Assembly (NCBI GenBank): GCA_030682475.1
Contig: JAUXOA010000028.1
Span: 35,527 to 99,526, forward strand
DNA length: 64,000 bases
Direction of reading: 5' to 3'
DNA from: Rhodoferax sp.
GTDB taxonomy: Bacteria; Pseudomonadota; Gammaproteobacteria; Burkholderiales; Burkholderiaceae_C
The notes below the pieces were generated by a model, which ran no database searches, was not told the DNA's origin, and worked only from the letters and a program-made list of their open reading frames with translations. Shown one piece after another: positions 38,916-48,413 of the stretch (within the stretch, counting starts at the first letter, position 1; the number at the start of each line of letters is the position of its first letter). The translations under genes and the position numbers were made by a program.

Positions 38916-39569
38916 ATGCCATCCCTTCAAGACCTCTTCACCCACAACCGCGCCTGGGCCGCGCAGATGGAGCGCGAGCGCCCCGGTTTCTTTACCAACC
39001 TGAAGTCCCAGCAAAATCCGCGCTACATGTGGATCGGCTGCTCCGACAGCCGGGTGCCGGCCAATCAGATCACCGGACTGGAGCCGGGTGAGGTGTTTGT
39101 GCATCGCAACGTGGCCAATGTGGTGGTGCATTCCGACCTGAACGCCCTGTCCACCATCCAGTTTGCGGTGGACCAGCTCAAGGTAGAGCATCTGATGGTG
39201 GTGGGCCACTACGGTTGCAGTGGCGTGCACGCCGCGCTGGAGAATTTGCGTGTGGGACTGGCCGACAACTGGCTGCGCCACATCAAGGACGTGCGGGACC
39301 GCCATGGCACGATCCTTGACGCAACACCGCCTTCGGCGCGCCTGGATGTGCTGTGTGAGCTTAATGTCATTGAGCAAGTGATGAATGTGGCGCACACCAC
39401 GGTGCTGCAAGATGCGTGGGCGCGGGGGCAGCGCGTAGCCTTGCATGGCTGGGTTTATGGCCTCAAGGACGGGCTCCTGCAGGACCTGCACATTACGCTG
39501 GATGGCATCGAGGACATGGCGCCCCTGTACCGTGCCGCCATTGCGGGTGTGTCGAGTGCCCGGCGTTAA
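38916..39569 (+). CDS. can: Beta-class carbonic anhydrase
   Basis: Interconverts CO2 and bicarbonate in the cytoplasm. The 217-residue protein has all zinc-site residues: Cys42, Asp44, Arg46 (GCSDSR), His98 and Cys101 (GHYGC). The start is 83 bases after sbtB, and TTGTGA with AGATAT 16 bases later (about 38884 onward) is a possible own promoter. It is followed by aceK. The closest relative visible is the 5' fragment at 37374. With SbtA supplying bicarbonate, it could set the CO2/bicarbonate balance for carboxylases, but it is likely to be the housekeeping enzyme. Confidence 0.95.
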   Translation: MPSLQDLFTHNRAWAAQMERERPGFFTNLKSQQNPRYMWIGCSDSRVPANQITGLEPGEVFVHRNVANVVVHSDLNALSTIQFAVDQLKVEHLMVVGHYGCSGVHAALENLRVGLADNWLRHIKDVRDRHGTILDATPPSARLDVLCELNVIEQVMNVAHTTVLQDAWARGQRVALHGWVYGLKDGLLQDLHITLDGIEDMAPLYRAAIAGVSSARR

Positions 39570-39607
39570 CGTCGGGTCCATTCGCAGTAAAAGAGTTCAC
39601 GCCAATC

Positions 39608-41431
39608 ATGTTCCCGCAGCGTCTTGACTCCACTCTCGCCTACGACATTGCCAAGGCCATGATGGATGGTTTTAACCGCCATTACCGACTGTTTAGGACC
39701 GAGTCGGCCCGCGCCAAGCACCGCTTTGAGACGGCTGACTGGCATGGCCAGCAACGCGCCCAGCGCGAGCGCATCGAGTTTTATGACTTGCGGGTGCGCG
39801 AGTGCTCGAATCGTCTGGAGCGCGAATTCAAGGCCGGTGAGCAGCCGATGAACATCTGGCAACAGATCAAGCTGCATTACATCGGCCTGCTGGTCAACCA
39901 CCACCAGCCGGAGTTGGCCGAGACCTTCTTCAATTCGGTCACTACCAAGATACTGCACCGCAGCTATTTCCAGAACGACTTTATCTTTGTGCGCCCCGCC
40001 GTCAGCACCGAGTACATTGAAAACGACGAGCCCGAGTCGCGCCCCACCTACCGCGCTTACTACCCTACGCGTGACAGCATGGGCGAGGTACTGGTGCAGA
40101 TGGTGAAAGACTTTGACCTGCGCCGCGCTTTCGACAACCTGGAGCGCGATGTCACCCTGGTGCAGGCCGCCATGGCCGAGCGCTTGGGCGATGCCAAGCT
40201 GCGCGCCAATTTCCAGATTCAGGTGCTGACCGGCCTGTTTTTTCGCAACAAGGGCTGCTACATCGTGGGCAAGCTGATCAATGGCTTCAACGAATTTGCG
40301 TTTGCGCTGCCGGTACTGCACACCCGGGCCGGCAATTTGGCGATCGATGCGGCCCTGTTTGGTGAGGATGACTTGCTGATGCTGTTCAGCTTTGCACGGG
40401 CTTACTTCATGGTTGACATGGAAATTCCGTCGGCCTATGTACAGTTTCTGCGCAGCATGATGCCGCGCAAGCCACGCAACGAAATCTACAACGCGCTGGG
40501 GCTGGCCAAGCAGGGCAAGACGCTGTTCTACCGCGATTTTTTGCATCACCTGCGTCATTCCACCGACCAGTTCCGCATCGCACCCGGCATCAAGGGCATG
40601 GTGATGCTGGTGTTTGACCTGCCATCCTTTCCCTATGTGTTCAAGGTCATCAAAGACTATTTCCCGCTACAAAAGGAAACTAGCCGTGAACAGATCCAGG
40701 GCAAGTACCTGCTGGTCAAGCAGCACGACCGTGTCGGCCGCATGGCCGACACGCTGGAGTACAGTGGCGTGGGCTTCCCGCGCGAGCGCTTTGATGATGC
40801 ACTGATTCTTGAGATCGAGAAGTTCGCGCCCAGCCAGCTCGAGATCAGTGACCGCGATGGCGATGGCCGGATTGAAGTCATCATCAAGCACGTCTACATC
40901 GAGCGGCGCATGATTCCGCTGAACATCTATTTGCAGGAAGCCTTCGACGCTGGCGGCGCAGAACCGAACCCGCAAGGGGCCGCCGCACGGGCGCACGAGC
41001 AGATCGAGCGTGGCGTCATCGAGTACGGCAATGCCATCAAGGACCTGGTGGCCGCCAACATTTTTCCGGGCGACATGTTGTACAAAAACTTCGGCATCAT
41101 GCGCCATAGCAAGGTCGTGTTCTACGACTACGACGAGATCGAGTACATCACCGACTGCAACTTCCGCCATGTGCCGACGCCGCGCAACGAAGAGGAAGAG
41201 ATGTCGGGCGAGGTCTGGTACAACGTCGGCCCCAAAGACGTGTTCCCCGAGACCTTCGGTCCCTTTCTGCTGGGCAACCCGACAGTACGCGAAGTGTTCA
41301 TGAGACATCATGCTGATTTGCTGGACGTGGCCTTTTGGCAAGGTCACAAAGAGCGCATTCTGGCGGGCCATGTGTTTGATGTGTTTCCGTATGACCGCGA
41401 CAAGCGGTTCAACCCCACGCAGGATGATTGA
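39608..41431 (+). CDS. aceK: Isocitrate dehydrogenase kinase/phosphatase
   Basis: Bifunctional enzyme that phosphorylates and dephosphorylates isocitrate dehydrogenase to direct carbon to the glyoxylate shunt during growth on acetate. The 607-residue protein has the family N-terminus ([20 protein letters not shown]), the ATP-binding region [24 protein letters not shown] and the [14 protein letters not shown] catalytic block. Length is in the AceK range. The frame is open upstream through can, but the ATG at 39608 gives the expected start. In E. coli it lies with aceBA; here it lies next to can and a thiolase, fitting acetyl-CoA-producing catabolism. Confidence 0.95.
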   Translation: MFPQRLDSTLAYDIAKAMMDGFNRHYRLFRTESARAKHRFETADWHGQQRAQRERIEFYDLRVRECSNRLEREFKAGEQPMNIWQQIKLHYIGLLVNHHQPELAETFFNSVTTKILHRSYFQNDFIFVRPAVSTEYIENDEPESRPTYRAYYPTRDSMGEVLVQMVKDFDLRRAFDNLERDVTLVQAAMAERLGDAKLRANFQIQVLTGLFFRNKGCYIVGKLINGFNEFAFALPVLHTRAGNLAIDAALFGEDDLLMLFSFARAYFMVDMEIPSAYVQFLRSMMPRKPRNEIYNALGLAKQGKTLFYRDFLHHLRHSTDQFRIAPGIKGMVMLVFDLPSFPYVFKVIKDYFPLQKETSREQIQGKYLLVKQHDRVGRMADTLEYSGVGFPRERFDDALILEIEKFAPSQLEISDRDGDGRIEVIIKHVYIERRMIPLNIYLQEAFDAGGAEPNPQGAAARAHEQIERGVIEYGNAIKDLVAANIFPGDMLYKNFGIMRHSKVVFYDYDEIEYITDCNFRHVPTPRNEEEEMSGEVWYNVGPKDVFPETFGPFLLGNPTVREVFMRHHADLLDVAFWQGHKERILAGHVFDVFPYDRDKRFNPTQDD

Positions 41432-41483
41432 GCCCGACCCGCTTTGATTGTTTTTTTGACCCATTTGACAGGAGATCAACACC

Positions 41484-42665
41484 ATGACCGATTCCATCGT
41501 TATCGTCGGCGCCGCCCGCACCCCCATCGGCAGCTTTCAGGGCGATTTCTCTTCTCTGGCTGCTCATGATCTGGGCGGTGCCGCCATCCAGGCCGCTGTG
41601 GCGCGCTCGGGAGTTGCCAGTGAACTGGTGAATGAAGTGCTGTTTGGCAACTGCCTGATGGCCGGCCAGGGCCAGGCGCCGGCCCGCCAGGCGGCGTTCA
41701 AGGGCGGCTTGCCGATCAGTGCGGGCGCGGTGACCTTGTCCAAGATGTGTGGCTCCGGCATGCGCGCCGCCATGTTCGCGCACGACATGTTGGCTGCAGG
41801 CAGCGCGGATGTCGTGGTGGCCGGCGGCATGGAGAGTATGACCAACGCGCCCTACCTGCTGCCCAAGGCGCGTGGTGGCTACCGCATTGGTCACGAGCGC
41901 ATTTTTGACCACATGATGCTCGATGGCCTGGAAGACGCCTACGAGGCCGGCCGCTCCATGGGAACCTTTGGCGAAGATTGCGCTGCCAAGTACCGCTTCA
42001 GCCGCGAGGCCCAAGACCAGTTCGCCATCACCAGCGTCACGCGGGCGCAAGCTGCGACCCAATCCGGTGCGTTTTCCGCCGAGATCACCCCGGTGACGGT
42101 CAAGGGTCGCGCCGGTGATACGGTGATTGCCGTCGACGAAGGCCCTGGCAAAGTCAAGCTGGAAAAAATCCCGACGCTCAAACCGGCGTTCAAGAAAGAC
42201 GGCACCATCACCGCCGCTTCCAGTTCGTCCATCAACGATGGTGCAGCCGCCCTGGTGATGATGCGGGCCTCGACCGCCGCCAGGCTCGGTCTCAAGCCGT
42301 TGGCCCGCATCGTCAGCCATGCCGTGCACGCGCAGGAACCCAACTGGTTCGCCACCGCCCCGCTGGGCGCCGTGAACAAGGCATTGGCGAAAGCCGGATG
42401 GGGTGTGAAAGACGTCGATTTGTGGGAAATCAACGAAGCCTTCGCCGTGGTGCCGATGGCACTGATGCACGAGCTGGGGCTGAGCCACGAGATCGTCAAC
42501 GTCAACGGCGGCGCCTGCGCGCTGGGCCATCCGGTTGGTGCCAGCGGCGTCCGCATCATGGTGACGCTGATGTATGCGCTGCAGGCACGCGGGCTCAAGA
42601 AAGGCGTGGCCACGCTGTGTATTGGCGGCGGTGAGGGCACCGCTGTGGCGCTGGAAATGCTATAA
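41484..42665 (+). CDS. Acetyl-CoA C-acetyltransferase (thiolase)
   Basis: Cleaves acetoacetyl-CoA or condenses two acetyl-CoA (393 residues, the biosynthetic/degradative thiolase length). Catalytic residues are Cys89 (SKMCGSGM), His349 (GGACALGHPVGASG) and Cys379 (TLCIGGGEG). It could serve the last step of leucine/acetoacetate degradation or PHB synthesis; its closeness to the liu genes favours the former, but phaA-type use cannot be excluded. The ATG is preceded by AGGAGA. Confidence 0.94.
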   Translation: MTDSIVIVGAARTPIGSFQGDFSSLAAHDLGGAAIQAAVARSGVASELVNEVLFGNCLMAGQGQAPARQAAFKGGLPISAGAVTLSKMCGSGMRAAMFAHDMLAAGSADVVVAGGMESMTNAPYLLPKARGGYRIGHERIFDHMMLDGLEDAYEAGRSMGTFGEDCAAKYRFSREAQDQFAITSVTRAQAATQSGAFSAEITPVTVKGRAGDTVIAVDEGPGKVKLEKIPTLKPAFKKDGTITAASSSSINDGAAALVMMRASTAARLGLKPLARIVSHAVHAQEPNWFATAPLGAVNKALAKAGWGVKDVDLWEINEAFAVVPMALMHELGLSHEIVNVNGGACALGHPVGASGVRIMVTLMYALQARGLKKGVATLCIGGGEGTAVALEML

Positions 42666-42829
42666 AAAAATAGGGTTGCATCGAAGTTGCACGCGCTCAG
42701 TCAACAACCCTGCACAGTAAATTTATAACGCCAGGTGTTGCAAAGTCATTGACATGTTCCGCAGCCCGCCCATGCGCGCAGGTGCTGCCCGGCCAAGCGC
42801 GTGACACGGCCTTGGGCGACAATGCCGCG

Positions 42830-43840
42830 ATGAACCTCACCCCCCTGATCGAACTTACCCGTGGCGGCACGCTGGAGTGCCTGCACTTTGGTGCCGTGGC
42901 CCTTGTCAACACGCGCGGCCAGGTGCTGGCGCAGGCGGGCGATCCGCACTGGCTGACCTTCTCGCGCTCCACCCTCAAGGCCTTGCAGGCGTTGCCCTTC
43001 ATGCAGGCCGATGGGCCCCGTCAATTCGGATTTTCGCAAGAGCAGGTGGCGCTGCTGTGCGCCAGCCACAACGGCGAGGAGCGCCACGTCGCGGTGGCCC
43101 AGGGCATGCTGGACAAGGTGGGCTTGACTTACAAAGCCCTGCGCTGCGGCTGCCACGTGCCAGGCCTGTTCACCCTGCTCGACCAGGCAGCGCCGCCCGG
43201 CCTGGTGTTTGATGAACGCCACAACAACTGCAGCGGCAAGCACGCCGGTTTTCTGGCCTATTGCGTGCAGCATGGCCTGAGCCTGGAGGACTACACCGAG
43301 CCGACCCACCCGCTGCAGCAAGCCATTCGGCGTGACGTGGCGCGCGCCGTGGGCATGGACGCCAACGACCTAAAAATGGGCATCGACGGCTGTTCGGCCC
43401 CCAACTACGCGCTGCCCTTGTCCAAGCTGGCGTATGGCTATGCCCGGCTCGCCAGTGGGCTCAGAGACGCCGAGTTTGGCGAGAGTTTTGGGCTTTTGAG
43501 CGAAGCCATGAGCACGCACCCCGACCTGGTGTCGGGCACCGGCCGCAACGATCTGGCCTTCATGCAGGCCGGGCGCGGTGACTGGGTGAGCAAGGTCGGC
43601 GCCGACGGCGTGCAGGTGCTGGGCAGCAAGAGTCGCGGCGAGGCTTTTGCTATCAAGGTCATCGACGCCAACAAACCGGCCCTGTTTGCTGCGAGTGTGG
43701 AAGTGCTGGAGCAGCTCGGCTGGCTTGACGATGCGCAGCGGGAAATTCTTGAGCCGTGGCGCGCGCGGACACTGGTCAACGCGCGCGGGCTGCAGGTGGG
43801 CGAGCGCAAGCCCGCCTTCAAGTTGCAGCCCGCCCTTTGA
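42830..43840 (+). CDS. L-asparaginase of the Rhizobium etli (ReAV, class 3) type
   Basis: Predicted L-asparagine amidohydrolase of 336 residues, unrelated to the E. coli AnsA/AnsB fold. It has the SxxK nucleophile motif Ser47-Thr-Leu-Lys50, and zinc-ligand residues Cys134, Lys137 (NNCSGKH) and Cys188 (DGCSAPNY), each one position before their ReAV counterparts (48/51/135/138/189). The start is the ATG at 42830. It is convergent with the bactofilin gene. The call of class is firm on motifs; activity is inferred. Confidence 0.9.
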   Translation: MNLTPLIELTRGGTLECLHFGAVALVNTRGQVLAQAGDPHWLTFSRSTLKALQALPFMQADGPRQFGFSQEQVALLCASHNGEERHVAVAQGMLDKVGLTYKALRCGCHVPGLFTLLDQAAPPGLVFDERHNNCSGKHAGFLAYCVQHGLSLEDYTEPTHPLQQAIRRDVARAVGMDANDLKMGIDGCSAPNYALPLSKLAYGYARLASGLRDAEFGESFGLLSEAMSTHPDLVSGTGRNDLAFMQAGRGDWVSKVGADGVQVLGSKSRGEAFAIKVIDANKPALFAASVEVLEQLGWLDDAQREILEPWRARTLVNARGLQVGERKPAFKLQPAL

Positions 43841-43867
43841 GAGATGCCTGGAGCCGCGATGTCAGCC

Positions 43868-44413
43868 TCACCCCGCCACTGACAAACCCGATTTTTCCAG
43901 GCTGCCGGTTTTTGCAACATGCATGGCACCAAACTGAATCTCGCCGGTGAGCTGGCCGCCCTCTTCGATCACGACTTTGCCGTAGCGAATCTTGCCGGTG
44001 ACTTTGCCAGTGGCAAAGATCGTCAACTTCTCGCGCACGGTCAGGTTGCCATCGAACTGGCCATGAATCTCGGCGATGTCGATCTCGGCCGAACCCTTGA
44101 AGGCGCCCCGCTCCGCAATCTGGATCACCCGTGAATCCATCGTCGCCTCCACCAGACCTTCGACGACCAGTGTGTCGCAATCGGTAATTTCCACCCCTTT
44201 AAGTTTGATGTTGGGCCCCACCGTCAGCTTGCTGCCGCCTTCCTTCGCCGCTGCGCTGGCATTGACAGAATTGGTCGCACTGGGCGCTGCTGTTTGCTGG
44301 ACGCTTGCGGTGCCCGAGGTACCATAGCCGCTGGCGTTCGGCGTGCTGGTGCCTTGGCGCACAGGCGTCGGTTCGGGTTCGCGTTTGTTGAAGAAGTGAG
44401 GGGATATGGCCAT
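43868..44413 (-). CDS. Bactofilin (polymer-forming cytoskeletal protein)
   Basis: Cytoskeletal protein that polymerises without nucleotide (181 residues). A flexible N-terminal region rich in Ser, Thr and Ala (about 10-60) precedes the DUF583 right-handed beta-helix (about 62-175), recognisable from repeated GxxxG turns such as VEGLVEATMDS, GAFKGSAEIDIAEIHGQFDG and TGKVTGKIRYGKV. Bactofilins position cell-wall or appendage machinery; no peptidase or other partner gene is next to it here. Confidence 0.92.
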   Translation of the reverse strand: MAISPHFFNKREPEPTPVRQGTSTPNASGYGTSGTASVQQTAAPSATNSVNASAAAKEGGSKLTVGPNIKLKGVEITDCDTLVVEGLVEATMDSRVIQIAERGAFKGSAEIDIAEIHGQFDGNLTVREKLTIFATGKVTGKIRYGKVVIEEGGQLTGEIQFGAMHVAKTGSLEKSGLSVAG

Positions 44414-44568
44414 AAGATTTCCTTAAAAAACTCATGGTACGGGCCATGTCTTTGAAAGTCTCCACCGATTTTGCAAAATCGGTAACAGAATAAATTTCCA
44501 CCAACACGCAGCGCCCCTCAACTTTACTCAGGCCCCTGCGGCCGCACGTTTGGAACGCTCTCTAGTGT

Positions 44569-45189
44569 CTATTTTCCCAGAATGGGAAACAGCTTGATCA
44601 GTCCATCCGACATCACCTCGACCGCCAGTGCGGCCAGAATCAAGCCCATCAGCCGCGTCATGACGTTGATGCCGGTTTTGCCCAAGCCCCGCGCAATCGG
44701 CTGCGCCAGTGAAAAGCACAAGGCGGTGGCCAAGGCAATAATTACGCCGTAGCCCACCAGCGTTCCCAACTGCCAGAAGGTCTTGGCTTTTTCGGCATAA
44801 ATCACCACGGTGGACATGGTGGCGGGACCGGTCAGCAAGGGAATCGTGAGCGGCACCACGGCAATGCTGGCGCGGGTGGCGGCGTCATGCATTTCTTCCG
44901 CGTTCGATTTGGCTTCAGCCGGCTGGGCATTGAGCATGGCCAGGGCCGAGGTCAGCAGCAGCATGCCGCCACCGACCTGAAAACTGGCCAGCGAGATGCC
45001 AAAAAATTTCAGAATGTGCAGGCCCATCAGGGCACTGACGGCAATCACCACAAAAGCGCTGAACGAGGAAATCCAGATCGTGCGCCGCCGCTGGGCGCTG
45101 CTGAAATCCTGTGTGTAGTGGATAAAAAACGGCACGATGGCCAGCGGGTTGACGATCGCCAGCAGGGTGAGGAGGGGTTTGAAATCCAT
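44569..45189 (-). CDS. MarC-family inner membrane protein
   Basis: Integral membrane protein of 206 residues with six helices (MarC/UPF0056; NPLAIVPFFIHY near the start, PLTIPLLTGPATMSTVVIYAEK in the middle and GINVMTRLMGLILAALAVE near the end). The duplicated Pro-containing half-helices hint at a transport role, but no substrate is known for the family. The ATG at 45189 has GGGAG ahead of it. It lies 16 bases after the SDR gene on the same strand. Confidence 0.92.
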   Translation of the reverse strand: MDFKPLLTLLAIVNPLAIVPFFIHYTQDFSSAQRRRTIWISSFSAFVVIAVSALMGLHILKFFGISLASFQVGGGMLLLTSALAMLNAQPAEAKSNAEEMHDAATRASIAVVPLTIPLLTGPATMSTVVIYAEKAKTFWQLGTLVGYGVIIALATALCFSLAQPIARGLGKTGINVMTRLMGLILAALAVEVMSDGLIKLFPILGK

Positions 45190-45205
45190 GCAAATTCTCC
45201 CGTGT

Positions 45206-45952
45206 TTACCTGCCGCCCGCCACATCCAGCAGCGAACCCGTGGTGTAGCTGGACTCCTCCGACAGCAGCCAGACAATTGCCTGCGCTACCTCCAGTGCAC
45301 TGCCGGCGCGTTGCATTGGCACCAGCGGCGCCATCTGGCGTGCCCGCTCGGGCTGGCCGCCGGAGGCATGGATGTCGGTCTCAATAATGCCGGGCCGCAC
45401 GGCGTTCACGCGAATCCCTTCGGCCGCCACTTCTTTGGCCAGCCCCACGGTAAAAGCGTCAATGGCGCCTTTGCTGGCGGCATAGTCCACATACTGGCCC
45501 GCACCACCCAAGCGCGCCGCCACGCTGGACACGTTGACAATCGCGCCGCCGGCACCGCCGTGGCGCGTGCTCATGCGCAGAACAGCCTCCCGTGCGCACA
45601 AAAAACTGCCCAGCACGTTGATGTCAAACATGCGTCTGAGCCGTGCCACGCCCATTTCATCGACGCGGGCCGCCACGTCCAGCACCCCGGCGTTGTTCAC
45701 CAGTGCGGTCAATCGCCCCAGCCCGGCATCGATTTGGTCGAACATCGCCATCACCTGCGCTTCCACGCTCACGTCGGCCTGCACCGTGATGGCGTAGCCG
45801 CCATGGGCGCGAATTTGCCGCACCACTTCGTCCGCCGCCTCTTCGTTGGCGGTGTAATTGACGGCCACGGCATAGCCCTGTTGCGCGGCCAGCAGGGCGG
45901 TGGCCGCGCCAATGCCGCGCGAGCCGCCGGTGATCAGGAGGGTTGGGTTCAC
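45206..45952 (-). CDS. Short-chain dehydrogenase/reductase, FabG-like
   Basis: NAD(P)-dependent oxidoreductase of the classical SDR type, 248 residues. It has the cofactor motif GGSRGIG (9-15), NNAG (86-89), catalytic Ser143, Tyr157 and Lys161 (YAASK), and the C-terminal PGIIETDIHA. The best start is a GTG at 45952 with AGGAA seven bases ahead; no ATG fits the cofactor fold. It is divergent from the isomerase gene. The substrate is unknown. Confidence 0.9.
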   Translation of the reverse strand: MNPTLLITGGSRGIGAATALLAAQQGYAVAVNYTANEEAADEVVRQIRAHGGYAITVQADVSVEAQVMAMFDQIDAGLGRLTALVNNAGVLDVAARVDEMGVARLRRMFDINVLGSFLCAREAVLRMSTRHGGAGGAIVNVSSVAARLGGAGQYVDYAASKGAIDAFTVGLAKEVAAEGIRVNAVRPGIIETDIHASGGQPERARQMAPLVPMQRAGSALEVAQAIVWLLSEESSYTTGSLLDVAGGR

Positions 45953-46050
45953 GGTGGTTCCTGCAAGCTTGGAAAATTCGGAGTAAAAATGGACACTTGA
46001 GCCGGGCCATGTTAGCGCCAACACCCCCAAACTTCCAAGAAGGAAAGAAA

Positions 46051-46653
46051 TTGAATAAAACCATCGATTACTACTTTGCCCCACAAAGCCCCTGGAGCTA
46101 CCTAGGCCACGCCCGTTTTGCAGCGATGGCCCGGGCATCGCAGGCCGTCATTCGCGTGCTGCCGGTGGACTTTGGCAAAGTCTTTGCGGTTTCGGGCGGA
46201 TTGCCTTTGCCCAAACGCGCACCGCAGCGCCAAGCCTACCGGCTGCTTGAATTGGCCCGTTTCCGCGATTTTTTGAAACTGCCCCTGCATTTGCAACCCC
46301 AGTACTTTCCGGTGGCGGCGGACGATGCGGCGCGCCTGATCATCGCCGTCGATTTGCACGATGGTGTTGCTGCCGCCATGCGCCTGAGTGGCGCGGTGTT
46401 CGCCGCCGTTTGGGCGCAGCAGCGCGACATTGCCAATGCGCAAACGCTGGCGCAACTGTTAAGCGAATGCGGCCTGCCATCAGAGCGGCTGGCGCAATCG
46501 TGCAGCCAGACGGTGCAGGACCAATTTGACGCCAACACCCAGGCGGCAATTGCGGCCGGCGTGTTTGGTGCGCCCAGTTACTGTCTGGACGGTGAGATTT
46601 TCTGGGGTCAGGACCGGCTTGATTTCCTTGAGCGCAAACTGAAACCAGACTGA
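46051..46653 (+). CDS. DsbA-fold 2-hydroxychromene-2-carboxylate isomerase-like protein
   Basis: Thioredoxin-fold kappa-class GST-like protein (200 residues). The N-terminal active region reads YYFAPQSPWSYLGHARF, with Ser-Pro-Trp at the position of the glutathione-contact Ser, and the C-terminus has GVFGAPSYCLDGEIFWGQDRLDFLE. The TTG at 46051, preceded by AAGGAAAG, gives the family's normal length; an ATG at 46009 would add 14 residues. No naphthalene-type catabolic genes are adjacent, so the natural substrate is uncertain. Confidence 0.85.
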   Translation: MNKTIDYYFAPQSPWSYLGHARFAAMARASQAVIRVLPVDFGKVFAVSGGLPLPKRAPQRQAYRLLELARFRDFLKLPLHLQPQYFPVAADDAARLIIAVDLHDGVAAAMRLSGAVFAAVWAQQRDIANAQTLAQLLSECGLPSERLAQSCSQTVQDQFDANTQAAIAAGVFGAPSYCLDGEIFWGQDRLDFLERKLKPD

Positions 46654-46678
46654 ACAAAAACTTTAAAAGGGGATGAAT

Positions 46679-47371
46679 ATGGCTAACTTCATTGAATTGA
46701 GGGCAGCGGATGGCCTCAAATTTACCGCCTATGAGGCACGGCCAGCAGGCCAGGCCAAAGGGGCGATTGTGGTGCTGCAGGAGATTTTTGGCGTCAATGC
46801 GCACATCCGCGCCGTGGCCGAGAGTTATGCCGCCCAGGGTTATCTGGCGCTGGCACCGGCCACCTTTCACCGGGTGAAGCAGGGCATTGAACTGGGCTAT
46901 ACCCCGGACGACGTGGCGGACGGTGTAGCTTTGAAGGCAGCCGTGGAAGCGCTAGCGCCACCCGGCGTGATGCTGGATATTCAAGCCGCCATCGATTACG
47001 CGGCCAAAGCGGGCTTGACTGGCAAGGTCGGCATGGTCGGCTACTGTTGGGGCGGTCTGCTGACCTGGCGCGCGGCCTGCCTGCTCTCCAGCCTGAGTGC
47101 TGCCGTGCCCTACTACGATGGCGGTATGACCCGTACCACGGAGATCGCCCGCACACCGGCATGCCCGGTGCTGGCGCATTTTGGCAATCAGGACCCGTTG
47201 ATTCCGCTGGACGGGGTTGAAGCATTCAAGCAGGCGCACGCTGACGTGGATGTGCGCATTTACCAGGCGAGCCATGGTTTCAATTGTGACCATCGAAGTG
47301 CCTATGACGCAGCCGCTGCTGCGCTGGCGCGTGAGCGCACGCTGGTTTTCTTTGCCAGGCATTTGACTTGA
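46679..47371 (+). CDS. Dienelactone hydrolase family protein
   Basis: Alpha/beta hydrolase of the carboxymethylenebutenolidase family (230 residues). The triad is Cys123 in GYCWGG, an Asp in FGNQDPLIP and a His in ASHGFNCDHR; Glu35 in LQEIFGVN is the family's Cys-activating Glu. Second ATG (46679) is preferred because AAAAGGGG is then correctly spaced; the first is 46673. It follows the isomerase gene by 25 bases and is probably cotranscribed. The role in aromatic ring-cleavage metabolism is inferred. Confidence 0.9.
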   Translation: MANFIELRAADGLKFTAYEARPAGQAKGAIVVLQEIFGVNAHIRAVAESYAAQGYLALAPATFHRVKQGIELGYTPDDVADGVALKAAVEALAPPGVMLDIQAAIDYAAKAGLTGKVGMVGYCWGGLLTWRAACLLSSLSAAVPYYDGGMTRTTEIARTPACPVLAHFGNQDPLIPLDGVEAFKQAHADVDVRIYQASHGFNCDHRSAYDAAAAALARERTLVFFARHLT

Positions 47372-47406
47372 TCTGGTGCGCGTTTTTACTCAATGCGACA
47401 GAATCG

Positions 47407-48378
47407 TCAATCGAGCTTGACGCCCGCATCCTTCACCAGCTTGACCCAGAATTTGGCGTCTTCGTTCAGAAACGCCGCAAACTGCTCGGGCGACTGCGAC
47501 AGCGTCACGTCCGTGCCTTCGCGCGCTAGCGCGGCCTTGACCGAGGGCTGTTGCATCGCGGAGGTGGCGGCCTCAAATATCTTTTTGATGATGGCCGGGG
47601 GCGTACCCGCTGGCACAAAAAGGCCATACCAGAATTCAATGCTGTACTCAGGCAGCCCCGCCTCGGCCATGCCTGGTACGCCGGGGACCAGCGCCGTGCG
47701 CTCGCGGGTGCTCACCGCCAGGCCACGCAAACGACCGCCTTGCACCATGGGCAAGACCGACGGCGGCGTGCCGAAGGTCAGTTGCGTGTCGCCCGCAACC
47801 ACCGATTGAATCGCCGGACCGCCACCGCGAAACGGAATGTGCGTCATCTGCACCCCCGTGAGCTGGATGAACAGCGCGGCCCCCAAGTGCGGCGCCGAGC
47901 CGTTGCCCGACGTGGCGTAGTTGAGCACACCGGGTTCTTTTTTGGCCCTGGCAATCAGGTCTTGCACCGAGCTGATGCCGGTGGCCGGGTTGGCCGCGAT
48001 CACCAGCGGCGAGCTGCTCACCTTGGTGATGGGCACCAGATCGCGCGCGCTGTAGCCCAGCTTGGGATTGAGCGCCGGGTTGACCGAGATGCTGCTCGGG
48101 CTGGCAATCAGCACGGTGTAGCCGTCCGGAGCCGCCTTGGCCACCGCTTCGGCGGCGATGCTGGAGCCGGCACCGGCGCGGTTTTCGATCACGATGGCTT
48201 GGCCGATGGCCTTGCCCAGCGATTCGCTGATCGCGCGCGCCACGTAGTCGGCCGCACCGCCCGGTGCAAAACCGACCATCAGCCGGATCGGTTTAGCGGG
48301 ATAGGCCGGGGCCTGGGCCACGACGCTCAGGCTCAAGCCACTCAGGACCAGCGCCGACAGGATTCTCAGTTTACTCAT
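47407..48378 (-). CDS. Tripartite tricarboxylate transporter substrate-binding protein (Bug/TctC)
   Basis: Periplasmic organic-acid-binding protein of the Bug family (323 residues). The signal peptide ends near VVAQA, and the body has KPIRLMVGFAPGGAADYVARAI, the YTVLIASPSS hinge and GPAIQSVVAGDTQLTFG. Bug genes are numerous in Comamonadaceae and often lie without tctAB membrane genes, as here. It is last in an operon with MDR, enoyl-CoA hydratase and CoA-transferase genes, which suggests that it captures the acid these enzymes metabolise. Confidence 0.93.
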   Translation of the reverse strand: MSKLRILSALVLSGLSLSVVAQAPAYPAKPIRLMVGFAPGGAADYVARAISESLGKAIGQAIVIENRAGAGSSIAAEAVAKAAPDGYTVLIASPSSISVNPALNPKLGYSARDLVPITKVSSSPLVIAANPATGISSVQDLIARAKKEPGVLNYATSGNGSAPHLGAALFIQLTGVQMTHIPFRGGGPAIQSVVAGDTQLTFGTPPSVLPMVQGGRLRGLAVSTRERTALVPGVPGMAEAGLPEYSIEFWYGLFVPAGTPPAIIKKIFEAATSAMQQPSVKAALAREGTDVTLSQSPEQFAAFLNEDAKFWVKLVKDAGVKLD

Positions 48379-48413
48379 GGGTTTGTCTCCTCGTTTTGTT
48401 GCTCGAATGCAGT

